64,000 nt of DNA from Lachnospiraceae bacterium (GTDB lineage Bacteria; Bacillota; Clostridia; Lachnospirales; Lachnospiraceae), in NCBI GenBank assembly GCA_017446045.1, contig JAFSRP010000018.1, positions 248,001-312,000 on the forward strand. The letters are read 5' to 3'. The notes under the pieces were generated by a model. It ran no database searches. It was not told the origin of the DNA and saw only the letters and a program-made list of their open reading frames with translations. Positions 7,333 through 16,152 of the stretch are shown piece after piece. Every line of letters starts with the position of its first letter. The stretch's first letter is position 1. The position numbers and the translations under genes are program-made.

Positions 7333-9759
7333 TCACTTCACGACGAAGTTCAGGATGCGGCCGGGCACATACACCTCTTTGACGATATTTTTTCCTTCCA
7401 GGAATTTTGCGACGTTTTCGTCAGCCTTGGCCTTGGCGAGTGCCTCCTCCTTCGCACAATCGGCGGGAAGCTGTACGGTACCGCGGATCTTGCCGTTGAC
7501 CTGCACACCGATCTCCACAAATGCATCCACGGTCTTTGCTTCATCATATTCCGGCCATGCAGACAGGGTCAGGAACGTGTTGCCGTCGGGGTTCTCTCCT
7601 AACGCCTCCCACATCTCCTCCGTAAGATGCGGCGCAAAAGGACTGAGCAGCTTGATGAAGCTGATCAGATCGAAGCGGCTGATGCTCCCTTTCTTGCTGA
7701 AGTCATTGATCAGTGTCATCAGCGCAGCGATCGCGGTATTGAATTTGAGATTTTCAATGTCTTCGGATACTTTCTTGATGGTTTTATGGACCTTGGTCTC
7801 GAGTTCGGGATCTTCCGGTCCGTCACTGACGATATCCATGAGCGCTGCCGTACGGTCCAGGAAACGCTTGCATCCCTTTAAGGATTCATCACTCCACGGA
7901 GCCGCGCTGCCGTAATCACCCATGAACATGACGTACGTGCGCAGCGTATCGGCTCCGTAGCTCTCGACTATATCCACAGGATCGATGACGTTGCCCCGCG
8001 ATTTGGACATCTTCTCCCCGTCAGAACCGAGGATCAGGCCCTGGTAAGACCGCTTTGCATACGGCTCGGGCGTATTGACCTCACCGATATCATACAGGAA
8101 ATGATGCCAGAAACGTGAGTACAGCAAATGGCGCGTCACATGTTCCATGCCGCCGTTATAGTGGTCGACCGGCATCCAGTAGTCTATCTTCGCACGGTCC
8201 GCAAATGCCTTATCATTGTGTGCGTCCACAAAGCGAAGGAAATACCAGGAAGAACCGGCCCACTGCGGCATCGTGTCGGTCTCGCGTTTTGCGGGCCCGC
8301 CGCACTTGGGACAGGTACAATTCACGAAGCTTTCGATATGTGCCAGCGGGGACTGACCGTCGGTACCCGGCTCAAAATTCTCGACATCAGGAAGCTCCAG
8401 CGGCAGCTGATCATAGGGAATGCCGACCGTGCCGCAGACGGGACAATGTACCAGCGGAATGGGTTCGCCCCAGTAACGCTGGCGGTTGAAAGCCCAGTCC
8501 TTCATCTTGTACTGGACGCCCTTATGCCCGATACCGCGTTCCTCAAGGAAGCGAAGCATGGCTTCGATGGAATCCTTTTTATTGTCATAGGCATTGAGGA
8601 ATTCCGAGTTTATCATACGTCCGTCGCCGGTATATGCCTCTTTTGATATATCACCGCCTTCGATGACCTGTATGATATCCACGCCAAATGCCTTCGCGAA
8701 GTCATAGTCACGCTGGTCATGTGCCGGAACGGCCATGATCGCGCCGGTGCCGTAGCCCATCATGACATAATCGGCGATAAAGATCGGGATCTCCTTGTTG
8801 TTGACGGGATTGACCGCATGCAGGCCTTCGATCCGTACACCCGTCTTGTCCTTGACGAGCTGGGTGCGTTCAAATTCCGTCTTCTTCGCGCATTCGTTCC
8901 TGTAGGCCTCTACTGCATCCCAGTTTGTGATCTTATCCTTATACTTATCAAGGATCGGATGCTCCGGTGCCACGACCATGAACGTGACGCCAAAGAGCGT
9001 ATCACAGCGTGTGGTATAGATCTCCAGCTTGTCCTCTGTCGCGGATCCGTCGGCATTGACGGTAAAATCAACAAAAGCGCCCGTGGACTTGCCGATCCAG
9101 GATACTTCCTGCTGCTTGACGCTCTCGGGATAATCTACAGTATCCAGCCCTTCCAGGAGCTTGTCGGCATACTGCGTGATACGCAGGTACCAGACATCCT
9201 TCGGCAGCTGAACCACGTCGCTGTGGCAGATATCACACTTTCCGCCCTGGGAATCCTCGTTGGAAAGGACGACCTTACAGTGCGGGCAGTAATTGACCAG
9301 GGTCTTCGCCCGGAATACCAGTCCATGTTCGAACAGCTTCAGGAAGATCCACTGGGTCCATTTATAGTAATCCTTACGGGAAGTCGCAAACTCGCGGTCC
9401 CAGTCAAAAGAAAAGCCCACGCTTTTCAACTGATCAGAAAAATGTATGATGTTCTTCTCGGTGATCACATGCGGATGAGTATTGGTCTTGATCGCATAGT
9501 TCTCCGCAGGCAGACCGAAGGAATCGAAGCCGATCGGGAACAGTACATTGTACCCCTGCATGCGGCGCTTTCTGGCAAGAACTTCGATACTGGAATATGC
9601 TTTAATGTGTCCGACATGCATGCCTGCGCCTGACGGATACGGAAACTCCACCAGGCCGTACCACTTCTTCTTATCGGAGAAATCGACTGCCTTGAAAGCC
9701 TTTGCGTCATCCCAGCGCTTCTGCCACTTGGGCTCGATCTTTGCAAAATTGTACTTCAT
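7333..9759 (-). CDS. leuS: Leucyl-tRNA synthetase
   Basis: An 808-residue class Ia synthetase that charges tRNA-Leu. The HIGH-type motif is HVGH at residues 48-51 (after YPSGAGM), the KMSKS motif (EKMSKSRGN) is near residue 580, and there are two CxxC zinc-type pairs in the ZN1 region (CPHCKVV and CDICHS). An editing domain with the GTGAIMAVPAHDQRD signature lies in the middle. Only 43 bases separate it from recU upstream. I see no T-box leader, so it probably depends on the upstream operon promoter. Confidence 0.97.
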   Translation of the reverse strand: MKYNFAKIEPKWQKRWDDAKAFKAVDFSDKKKWYGLVEFPYPSGAGMHVGHIKAYSSIEVLARKRRMQGYNVLFPIGFDSFGLPAENYAIKTNTHPHVITEKNIIHFSDQLKSVGFSFDWDREFATSRKDYYKWTQWIFLKLFEHGLVFRAKTLVNYCPHCKVVLSNEDSQGGKCDICHSDVVQLPKDVWYLRITQYADKLLEGLDTVDYPESVKQQEVSWIGKSTGAFVDFTVNADGSATEDKLEIYTTRCDTLFGVTFMVVAPEHPILDKYKDKITNWDAVEAYRNECAKKTEFERTQLVKDKTGVRIEGLHAVNPVNNKEIPIFIADYVMMGYGTGAIMAVPAHDQRDYDFAKAFGVDIIQVIEGGDISKEAYTGDGRMINSEFLNAYDNKKDSIEAMLRFLEERGIGHKGVQYKMKDWAFNRQRYWGEPIPLVHCPVCGTVGIPYDQLPLELPDVENFEPGTDGQSPLAHIESFVNCTCPKCGGPAKRETDTMPQWAGSSWYFLRFVDAHNDKAFADRAKIDYWMPVDHYNGGMEHVTRHLLYSRFWHHFLYDIGEVNTPEPYAKRSYQGLILGSDGEKMSKSRGNVIDPVDIVESYGADTLRTYVMFMGDYGSAAPWSDESLKGCKRFLDRTAALMDIVSDGPEDPELETKVHKTIKKVSEDIENLKFNTAIAALMTLINDFSKKGSISRFDLISFIKLLSPFAPHLTEEMWEALGENPDGNTFLTLSAWPEYDEAKTVDAFVEIGVQVNGKIRGTVQLPADCAKEEALAKAKADENVAKFLEGKNIVKEVYVPGRILNFVVK

Positions 9760-9802
9760 ATGTCATCCTCTCATCTTAATGGCTTCTGTCAGATCCGCCG
9801 GA

Positions 9803-10342
9803 TCACTCTGCCGCCGGACGTGACGCCACGTCAGCCGCGAATCCCGTCAGATAGTGACACAGAAACTCGCCCTGACGAACGATCTCTATTATATCTTCTA
9901 ATTCTTCAAAGCGAAAGGACTTTCTTCCGCCATTTTCCATTCTTTTCCAGAATTTATCCATTTCCCCGAATGTCATATAATACATTTTATTCTTCGAGGT
10001 ATAAAAAAGCACAAAAAATGCCACGCCTCCCTGTTTTTCGAAATCCCGCATAAAACTGATCTGGTGCTCGTGGACGTTCTGAAGGGGAAAGGTATCCGTC
10101 GCGCATTCCTTCGCATCAAAACAGACCGGCACTTCCTGGATCACCCCGATATAGTCGACCGTGGACTTCTGGTCAAAGTATGCCAGTGTGATCTGGCGGG
10201 CTTTATTCATTTCCACCGGCGTGATCGGCGTGGGGATCTTCTGGATCAGCGCCAGTCCCTGCGCGCGGTACGCTTCATTCGTTCTGTTGATCATGTCCTC
10301 CAGCGTGGAACCGCGCAGACCATGACCGCCCCATGTAGACAT
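9803..10342 (-). CDS. recU: Holliday junction resolvase RecU
   Basis: A 179-residue RecU, the Firmicutes resolvase that cuts four-way junctions during recombination and chromosome segregation. The nuclease core is visible: RGSTLEDMINRTNEAYR, IQKIPTPITPV, STVDYIGV and the catalytic CFDAKEC block with acidic and lysine residues. It begins MSTWGGHGLRG, as in clostridial homologs. In Bacillus recU is paired with a class A penicillin-binding protein gene; here it lies between yraN and leuS. Confidence 0.93.
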   Translation of the reverse strand: MSTWGGHGLRGSTLEDMINRTNEAYRAQGLALIQKIPTPITPVEMNKARQITLAYFDQKSTVDYIGVIQEVPVCFDAKECATDTFPLQNVHEHQISFMRDFEKQGGVAFFVLFYTSKNKMYYMTFGEMDKFWKRMENGGRKSFRFEELEDIIEIVRQGEFLCHYLTGFAADVASRPAAE

Positions 10343-10414
10343 TCGTTTCTCTTCTTCCTTAATCAGTTTTCCGGTTTATATGCGGTCATGCAAAGACCGA
10401 CAGCCATGCCGGCC

Positions 10415-10792
10415 TCATCCGCCAAATGCGTTCCGCAGGATCCGTATCTTATCGCCGAGGATCTCCACTACGTCATAACGGTACTTTATGCCGTCTCCGA
10501 AAACCGCGCGGTGTGTCAGCAGGTAATACTGGGAAACGGTGATGATCTTCCGCTGCTTAACGGTACCGACAGCCTCTCCCGGATACCCGTATTTCAGCGA
10601 ACTCCGGTATTTTACTTCTGTAAAGCAAAGGCTTCCGTCCGCCTCATCCAGAGCGATGATATCGATCTCACCGCAGCGGCAGCGGAAATTTCTCTCAAGC
10701 ACCTTGAATCCCTGCAGTTCGAGAAAGCGCGCGGCTGCCGCTTCGTAAAATGCGCCGGTCTTTCGTTTGTCCGGCTGACGCAGCGTCGTCAT
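10415..10792 (-). CDS. YraN family (UPF0102) putative endonuclease
   Basis: A 125-residue protein with the restriction-endonuclease-like fold of the UPF0102 family. Visible motifs are the catalytic-type CGEIDIIALDEADG followed by CFTEVKYRSS (the E-x-K pair) and YDVVEIL near the end. Its start overlaps the stop of rnhB by four bases, the usual rnhB-yraN pairing. The cellular role is poorly defined; a DNA repair or recombination function is inferred from the fold and neighbours. Confidence 0.9.
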   Translation of the reverse strand: MTTLRQPDKRKTGAFYEAAAARFLELQGFKVLERNFRCRCGEIDIIALDEADGSLCFTEVKYRSSLKYGYPGEAVGTVKQRKIITVSQYYLLTHRAVFGDGIKYRYDVVEILGDKIRILRNAFGG

Positions 10793-11571
10793 GGATCGAT
10801 GATGCCTTTCACGAAACTCCTGCGATGGATCGGAAGCAGACCATAGGCACGGATCGCCTCCATATGCTGTTTCGTTCCATATCCCTTATGCTGCGCAAAA
10901 CCATACAGGGGATACGCACGGTCATATTCCAGCAGGATCCGATCTCTGGTGACCTTGGCAAGAATGGATGCCGCAGAAACAGACGGGCAGAGGGCATCCC
11001 CGCCGATCACGGCACGCTGCCTGAACTCGAGACCCGGGATCATTTTGTCGCCATCTACCAGAATGACAGAGTCACCCGCTGAAGGAATGTCATCCAGCAC
11101 ATTCATGCTGAGTTCTTCGCCGCGCTGCTGTATACCTTCGATATGGCGATTATGGTACAGGGCGATACATTCCCCGAATGCTTCCCTCATCGCCTCAAAA
11201 GTAGCCTGCAGAATATTGATCTCATCGATCCGCTCGGGTCCTACGATACCGATGCCAAAGGAAAGCGCTTCGTGTACGATCTCTTCATACAGCTTTTCCC
11301 TCTTTGCTTCACTGAGTTTTTTTGAATCGTTCAGGAAGAGGATCTCCGCATCCGGCGGCAGAATACAGCAGGCAGCGACAACAGGTCCGCAAAGGGGACC
11401 GCGCCCGGCCTCATCGATGCCAAATACAAAACGTGTCTCACCTGCCAGTTCTTTCTGGCTGCGCCACATCGACATCAGACGTTCCCGCTCGGCTTCCAGC
11501 TTCTGCTGTTCTTTTTTTCGTCTGGCTTCCTCGGCTGCCGCTCTTTTGATCTGTCGTTCTTCTTTCGTCAT
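10789..11571 (-). CDS. rnhB: Ribonuclease HII
   Basis: A 260-residue RNase HII, which cleaves RNA in RNA/DNA hybrids, including single ribonucleotides misincorporated into DNA. The catalytic GIDEAGRGPLCGPV motif is near residue 50, NDSKKLSEAKR follows, and a conserved VDGDK and PSVSAASILAKVTRD block completes the active site. A basic, Lys/Arg/Glu-rich N-terminal helix of about 40 residues precedes the core. It overlaps yraN by four bases and follows rbgA by 32. Confidence 0.95.
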   Translation of the reverse strand: MTKEERQIKRAAAEEARRKKEQQKLEAERERLMSMWRSQKELAGETRFVFGIDEAGRGPLCGPVVAACCILPPDAEILFLNDSKKLSEAKREKLYEEIVHEALSFGIGIVGPERIDEINILQATFEAMREAFGECIALYHNRHIEGIQQRGEELSMNVLDDIPSAGDSVILVDGDKMIPGLEFRQRAVIGGDALCPSVSAASILAKVTRDRILLEYDRAYPLYGFAQHKGYGTKQHMEAIRAYGLLPIHRRSFVKGIIDP

Positions 11572-11603
11572 AGGTAATCACATATTCTGTCCGTACAAAA
11601 GCT

Positions 11604-12506
11604 CTACGGACGCTCTAATGAGATCTGCCCGATGCGCCCGCTTCTGAAATCATCGATCACAAGCCTTGCGGCTCTCGCATAATCCGGCGCACCTCCTTTT
11701 TTGATCGCGCCTCTCCGGACCGCGATCAGATCAAGGATCGCAAGGGGTTCCTGTCTGACACCGAGTACAGCGCCGGAATCCTTTTCATTTTCTTTCAGTC
11801 TTTCTTCCAGCTTTTCCGGTGTAATATCATAGCGCGCAAGCAAAAGCCCGCGATAGTCACGATATAAAGTATCCAGCAGGCAGATCGCGAGATCTTCCGG
11901 ATTAAACACATCATCACTGATGGCTCCGATCTCTGCCAGTGCCTCTGCTGTTTTCTGATCATCGAACCTCGGCCACAGGACACCGGGCGTGTCCAGCAGC
12001 AAAAGCTCGTTATTTACGTTGATCCACTGGTTCCCCCTTGTTACACCCGGCTTGTTGCCGGTCTTTACAGAGGATTTCCCCAGCATCGAATTGATAAAGG
12101 TGGATTTCCCCACATTGGGGATCCCGCATATCATGGCTTTAAGCGGTCTGGGACCGGTAATGCCGCGCCGCTGGTCCCGCTCCCTCTTTTCTTTGGAAAG
12201 CGTTTCCGCAGCCTTGCGGATACGGTCTGTACCATCCCGTTTCCGGCTGTCTAAAGCTATGCAGCTGGCGCCCTCCTCACAAAAGTGTTCGATCCATTGA
12301 TCCGTCACCGTGCTGTCTGCCAGATCAGCCTTATTCAGAAGGACAAGGCGCTGCTTTCCCTTTGAAAGACGCCGGATATCCGGATTCTGAGTCGCGGAAG
12401 GCGCCCTCGCGTCAAGCAATTCGATCACCAGGTCCACCAGCTTCAGGTCAGCTTCAATTTTTCTTTTTGCCCGGGTCATATGCCCGGGATACCATTGGAT
12501 CTGCAT
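11604..12506 (-). CDS. rbgA: Ribosome biogenesis GTPase RbgA (YlqF)
   Basis: A 300-residue circularly permuted GTPase needed for late 50S maturation. It opens MQIQWYPGHMTRAKRKI, the YlqF signature, with the permuted order G4 (LLNKADL), G1 (GIPNVGKST), G3 (DTPGVLWP). The start at 12506 has GGAG upstream and matches homologs; an in-frame start 69 bases earlier would add residues that overlap lepB. It lies between lepB and rnhB, as in many Firmicutes. Confidence 0.95.
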   Translation of the reverse strand: MQIQWYPGHMTRAKRKIEADLKLVDLVIELLDARAPSATQNPDIRRLSKGKQRLVLLNKADLADSTVTDQWIEHFCEEGASCIALDSRKRDGTDRIRKAAETLSKEKRERDQRRGITGPRPLKAMICGIPNVGKSTFINSMLGKSSVKTGNKPGVTRGNQWINVNNELLLLDTPGVLWPRFDDQKTAEALAEIGAISDDVFNPEDLAICLLDTLYRDYRGLLLARYDITPEKLEERLKENEKDSGAVLGVRQEPLAILDLIAVRRGAIKKGGAPDYARAARLVIDDFRSGRIGQISLERP

Positions 12507-12529
12507 AAAAAACTCCGGAAAGGACAGGT

Positions 12530-13081
12530 CTATTTCAATAGACCGATCTCGCTTACAGGCCGTATCTTCAGCCACAGACGGCCCTTGATGGAATTGCGCG
12601 TCACATTGCCGATATTCGGAAAACGGCTGTCTTCTGAGGAGTCGGCATTGTCACCCAGTACAAAGTACTCGTCCCTGCCGAGTTCCACAACATTTTCCGC
12701 GATCCCGGCAAGACTGATGCTGCCGATCCGTTCATCCAGCAGGCGCTCGTCGTTGATAAATACAACTCCGTTCATGATCTGCACCGTTTCGCCGGGCAGG
12801 CCGATCACGCGCTTCACATTCAGCTTCTCGGAATCCGCGCGTTCAAACAGAACGATATCAAAACGTCCCGGCCGGCCGAGATCATAGCTCAGCCGGTCTA
12901 CAAGACAGACGTCTTCCGCATTCAGTACGGGGGACATGCTCTGCCCGTTGATGATCGTCTGTCCCATGAACGCATAGACCAGGAACCATGCCAGAGAGAC
13001 CAGCACGATCACATAAACGATCCCGCGGATCACGCTCCGCAGGATCGAATTGTCTTCGTATGTAAAAAGATCCATGCTCAT
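12530..13081 (-). CDS. lepB: Type I signal peptidase
   Basis: A 183-residue membrane-bound signal peptidase that removes Sec and Tat signal peptides. One N-terminal transmembrane segment (about residues 17-37) precedes the catalytic serine in GQSMSP and the catalytic lysine in KRVIGLPGE. The GDNADSSEDSR box D/E is near the C-terminus. The start overlaps the stop of the kinase gene by four bases (ATGA). A second ATG two codons downstream could also serve. Confidence 0.94.
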   Translation of the reverse strand: MSMDLFTYEDNSILRSVIRGIVYVIVLVSLAWFLVYAFMGQTIINGQSMSPVLNAEDVCLVDRLSYDLGRPGRFDIVLFERADSEKLNVKRVIGLPGETVQIMNGVVFINDERLLDERIGSISLAGIAENVVELGRDEYFVLGDNADSSEDSRFPNIGNVTRNSIKGRLWLKIRPVSEIGLLK

Positions 13082-14574
13082 CCTACATCCATACAGGATC
13101 CGCCGATGAATTCACAGATAATGGAATCCGGCGGTATCTGGTCGGCAGTGACGGGAAGAACGAAATCCAGAAACTTCAGAAGTTCCCTTGCCTTCTCATA
13201 TTCTTCACAGTCACGGGGAATACCGAAAAGGATCTTTTCCACATGCGGTTTGATCACGGCCAATTCGTAGATCAATGCAGTGTTGATCGTGGCATCGGCT
13301 TCACCCTGATACGGGAAGATATTCTCCACTTCTCCTTTTCGCACATCCGGCCAGCGGCGGATCGTATCCGCGGCGCTGTAGTTTCTGGTCCTGAAATCCC
13401 GTACGATCCTGCGCAGCAGCCGCACATCGCTGGTCGGTACCCTGTTGTGCTCATCAATGTTGAGCGGGCTGAGTGCGGAAACATAGATCTTGAACTTCTG
13501 ATCCTCCGGGATCGAAGCCGAGAAGAGCTCATTCATGCAGTGGATGCCTTCGATGATCAGGATATCCTTGGGACCGAGACGGATCATGTCACCGGTATAC
13601 TCACGGCTGCCTGTTGCGAAATTGTAATGCGGCATCTCAATGGTCCCGCCTTCGAGCAGGGTTGTCATATGCTCGTTGAACAGTTCCAGATCCAGCGCGC
13701 GGATCGATTCAAAATCGGGCTTTCCGTTTTCGTCGAGCGGACGCATCGTACGGTCCAGATAATAATTATCCGCGGAGATCAGACGGGGCTTGGTGCCGTT
13801 GATCCTGAGCGCATATGCCAGACGGTTCGCTGTACTGGTCTTGCCGGAACTGGAAGGCCCGGCCACGAAAACGAATTTTCGCCCGGATCCGACGATTCGG
13901 GCCGCAGTCTGGTGCAGCTTATGCTCAAACATGGACTCGCATGTCAGGATCAGCGCAGTCGTGTGTCCGCTGCATATGGTCTCGTTCATATCCGCGATGT
14001 TTTCCACATCGAGGAGATGGGACAGTTTATAAGCCTCCGACTGTGTTTCAAACAGATTTTCCACCGGATCAAACTCCCGGATATGCTCGGGATCGTCGGC
14101 AGAAGGAAGCATCAGAAACAGACCATTTCGGTATGGCATCAGGTCAAAGGCAGTGATCTCACCGGCATTTTTCAGGACGGAACCGTAGAAGTATGTCTCA
14201 TATCCTTCAAAGCAGGACAAGGTGACCTTTGAGGTACGGCGGAAGTGAAGCAGCTTGGCGATATCAGTCATTCCTCTCTCATTAAAGCTGTCTATCGCGT
14301 CATCCACACGCATCACCTTTTTCGTGATCGGCAGTTCGGCGGCAATATAGTCATGCATCCTCGTCCAGAGGTCGGCGACATTTTTATGCGTCAGCTTCTG
14401 CTGATTTTTCAGATTCGGGTAGATGAAGTAATTATCACCCATGGAGAACTCTACGACGATCTTCTCGATATTCTCCGGTCCCAGGACCTCATCAAATGCT
14501 TTCAGAAGAAGCAGTATCGCGGTTCTGGCATAGGTCTTGCGTTCATGCTCGAGCTTAAACATATTGTCGTTCAT
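13078..14574 (-). CDS. Uridine-kinase-like nucleoside kinase
   Basis: A 498-residue protein whose C-terminal half is a phosphoribulokinase/uridine kinase P-loop domain: FVAGPSSSGKTSTANR (Walker A), RLISADNYYLDR and DILIIEGIHCMN. The N-terminal half (about 1-210) resembles the ThrRS-like region found in clostridial fused uridine kinases, without an evident TGS domain at the very start. The likely reaction is phosphorylation of uridine or cytidine, but the fused subgroup is not well characterised, so I leave out a gene symbol. Its start lies within the 3' end of nif3 (20-base overlap). Confidence 0.85.
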   Translation of the reverse strand: MNDNMFKLEHERKTYARTAILLLLKAFDEVLGPENIEKIVVEFSMGDNYFIYPNLKNQQKLTHKNVADLWTRMHDYIAAELPITKKVMRVDDAIDSFNERGMTDIAKLLHFRRTSKVTLSCFEGYETYFYGSVLKNAGEITAFDLMPYRNGLFLMLPSADDPEHIREFDPVENLFETQSEAYKLSHLLDVENIADMNETICSGHTTALILTCESMFEHKLHQTAARIVGSGRKFVFVAGPSSSGKTSTANRLAYALRINGTKPRLISADNYYLDRTMRPLDENGKPDFESIRALDLELFNEHMTTLLEGGTIEMPHYNFATGSREYTGDMIRLGPKDILIIEGIHCMNELFSASIPEDQKFKIYVSALSPLNIDEHNRVPTSDVRLLRRIVRDFRTRNYSAADTIRRWPDVRKGEVENIFPYQGEADATINTALIYELAVIKPHVEKILFGIPRDCEEYEKARELLKFLDFVLPVTADQIPPDSIICEFIGGSCMDVG

Positions 14575-15367
14575 CCGTTACCTCCTCAATCAGCTTCAAA
14601 TCAGGAAAATGGTCCCCCAAAAAGTGTTTCATGTGTTCTGTAAAGATATGTTCTACCCCGAAATGACCTGCATCTACCAGGGTAATACCTTCGTCAAAAT
14701 AATCCATGCCGTCGTGATGGCCGGTGTCTCCGGTAACGAAGGCGTCGGCTCCGGAAGCTTTCACAGCGTCCATCATATGCCGGCCGGAACCGGGACAGAC
14801 CGCGATCCGCCGGATCGGTCTCCCGCTGTCATAATAAAATGCCGACTGCAGTCCGAATCGTTCCCTGCAAAGGAGCGCGAGATCGCGGGCTGTGAGGGAG
14901 GAACTGCCCGGCTTTATCATTGATGATGTTACGTCCCCGACAAAACCGATACCTACCGGGCTGCCATCCTGCTCTCCGGTCAGTTCCAAAGGACAGAAAT
15001 CCTTCAGGCCCAGACGTTCCGCGGCGATATATGCCATCCCGCAGCGGGCAATGTCAAAATTCGTATGCATGGCATAACAGCAGATCCGGTTTTCAATAAG
15101 TGCCAGGAGTTTTCGTCCCGTGAAGCCGTCATCGGTCACTGCTTTGATGCCGTCGAAAATCATGGGATGATGGGTCAGGATCATATCCGCCTTCTCCCTG
15201 ACGGCCAGGTCTACCACTCTGCGGCTGGCATCCAGGGCGATCACCACAGTCCGTATTACCTGCCCCCGGTGACCCGCCAGCAATCCGGGATTATCCCAGC
15301 TTTCCGCCAGCGAACAGGGATAGAATGATTCGATTGTCTGTATGATATCTTCAGCCCGGTAAGTCAT
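14555..15367 (-). CDS. Nif3-like dinuclear metal center hexameric protein
   Basis: A 270-residue member of the Nif3/YqfO family, which forms toroidal hexamers with a two-metal site. Metal-binding motifs are LTHHPMIF near residue 67, MHTNFDIA near 98, TGDTGHHDGMDY near 217 and DAGHFGVEH near 240. The family has been linked to GTP cyclohydrolase-like activity in some members, but the function here is not established. It follows trmK with a four-base overlap, the standard Firmicutes arrangement. Confidence 0.92.
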   Translation of the reverse strand: MTYRAEDIIQTIESFYPCSLAESWDNPGLLAGHRGQVIRTVVIALDASRRVVDLAVREKADMILTHHPMIFDGIKAVTDDGFTGRKLLALIENRICCYAMHTNFDIARCGMAYIAAERLGLKDFCPLELTGEQDGSPVGIGFVGDVTSSMIKPGSSSLTARDLALLCRERFGLQSAFYYDSGRPIRRIAVCPGSGRHMMDAVKASGADAFVTGDTGHHDGMDYFDEGITLVDAGHFGVEHIFTEHMKHFLGDHFPDLKLIEEVTDERQYV

Positions 15368-16146
15368 GGCCTGCTCGGCTCCTTTCCATGAACCAGTGCG
15401 CTCTCGATCCGATCCTGTGCCACTTCCGCCAGAGCCAGGCGGTGTTTGATATCCTGTAATGCCTGCGCGGCTCCGAATGCGCAGCCCTTCAATGCGCCGT
15501 GGTAAGCGTCGGTCAGGATCCTGTGCTGCTGGTCAAGATAGGCGCGATACACATCAGCGGTTTCCGGGTCGATGTATTTACCGTACATATACTGGCTTTC
15601 GCTGTACTCATATGCGCCGGCTGCGTTAAACTCCCCGTCCTCTGTCCGTTCCGGCTGCACATCCAGCAGTGTATAGAACTTGCCGTCTTCCTGCACGGTG
15701 ACTTCCCGCACGATCGGGTAACGCAGTGTGTCGATCAGGAAATGCCGTACCTCCCCGATGTCTGACTGGGGACCCAGGACCAGCTGGGAAAGCTTCGAAA
15801 ACCGATCGTCTTCAGAGGATTCCGCAGACAGGGTCTGCAGGATCCTTCGCATCAGCAATCCGCCGATCCCCGTCATGACGATGCACTCCGGCAGGGCGTC
15901 CGCGGGGATGCCCTCCAGGCCGTCCGCAAGGATCAAAGTGATGCGGTCTTCAAGATCCGCGGCACGGACGTTGTCCGCCGCGATCTGCAAGGGTCCCGCC
16001 GCCACATCAGAAGCAATGGCCGATGCAGCCTGTCCGGTCTGCACAGTGCGGATACAGACATATCCATGGTCGCAGCCGATATCCGCAAGAAGGCTGCAAG
16101 GACGGACCATATGAATAATAGTGTTCAGTCTTTCAGATATGTTCAT
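15364..16146 (-). CDS. trmK: tRNA (adenine(22)-N1)-methyltransferase TrmK
   Basis: A 260-residue SAM-dependent methyltransferase that makes m1A22 in tRNA. It has the class I SAM motif LLADIGCDHGYV at residues 19-30, ILADGLEGIP, and the family-specific MTGIGGLLMRRIL block. It follows the dnaG stop by only six bases. In most Firmicutes rpoD lies between dnaG and trmK; here it is absent from that position. Confidence 0.93.
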   Translation of the reverse strand: MNISERLNTIIHMVRPCSLLADIGCDHGYVCIRTVQTGQAASAIASDVAAGPLQIAADNVRAADLEDRITLILADGLEGIPADALPECIVMTGIGGLLMRRILQTLSAESSEDDRFSKLSQLVLGPQSDIGEVRHFLIDTLRYPIVREVTVQEDGKFYTLLDVQPERTEDGEFNAAGAYEYSESQYMYGKYIDPETADVYRAYLDQQHRILTDAYHGALKGCAFGAAQALQDIKHRLALAEVAQDRIESALVHGKEPSRP

Positions 16147-16152
16147 ATCGTT

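Noticed and set aside
9760..9802. T-box leader before leuS
   Set aside because: The gap to recU is only 43 bases, with no room or motifs for a T-box.
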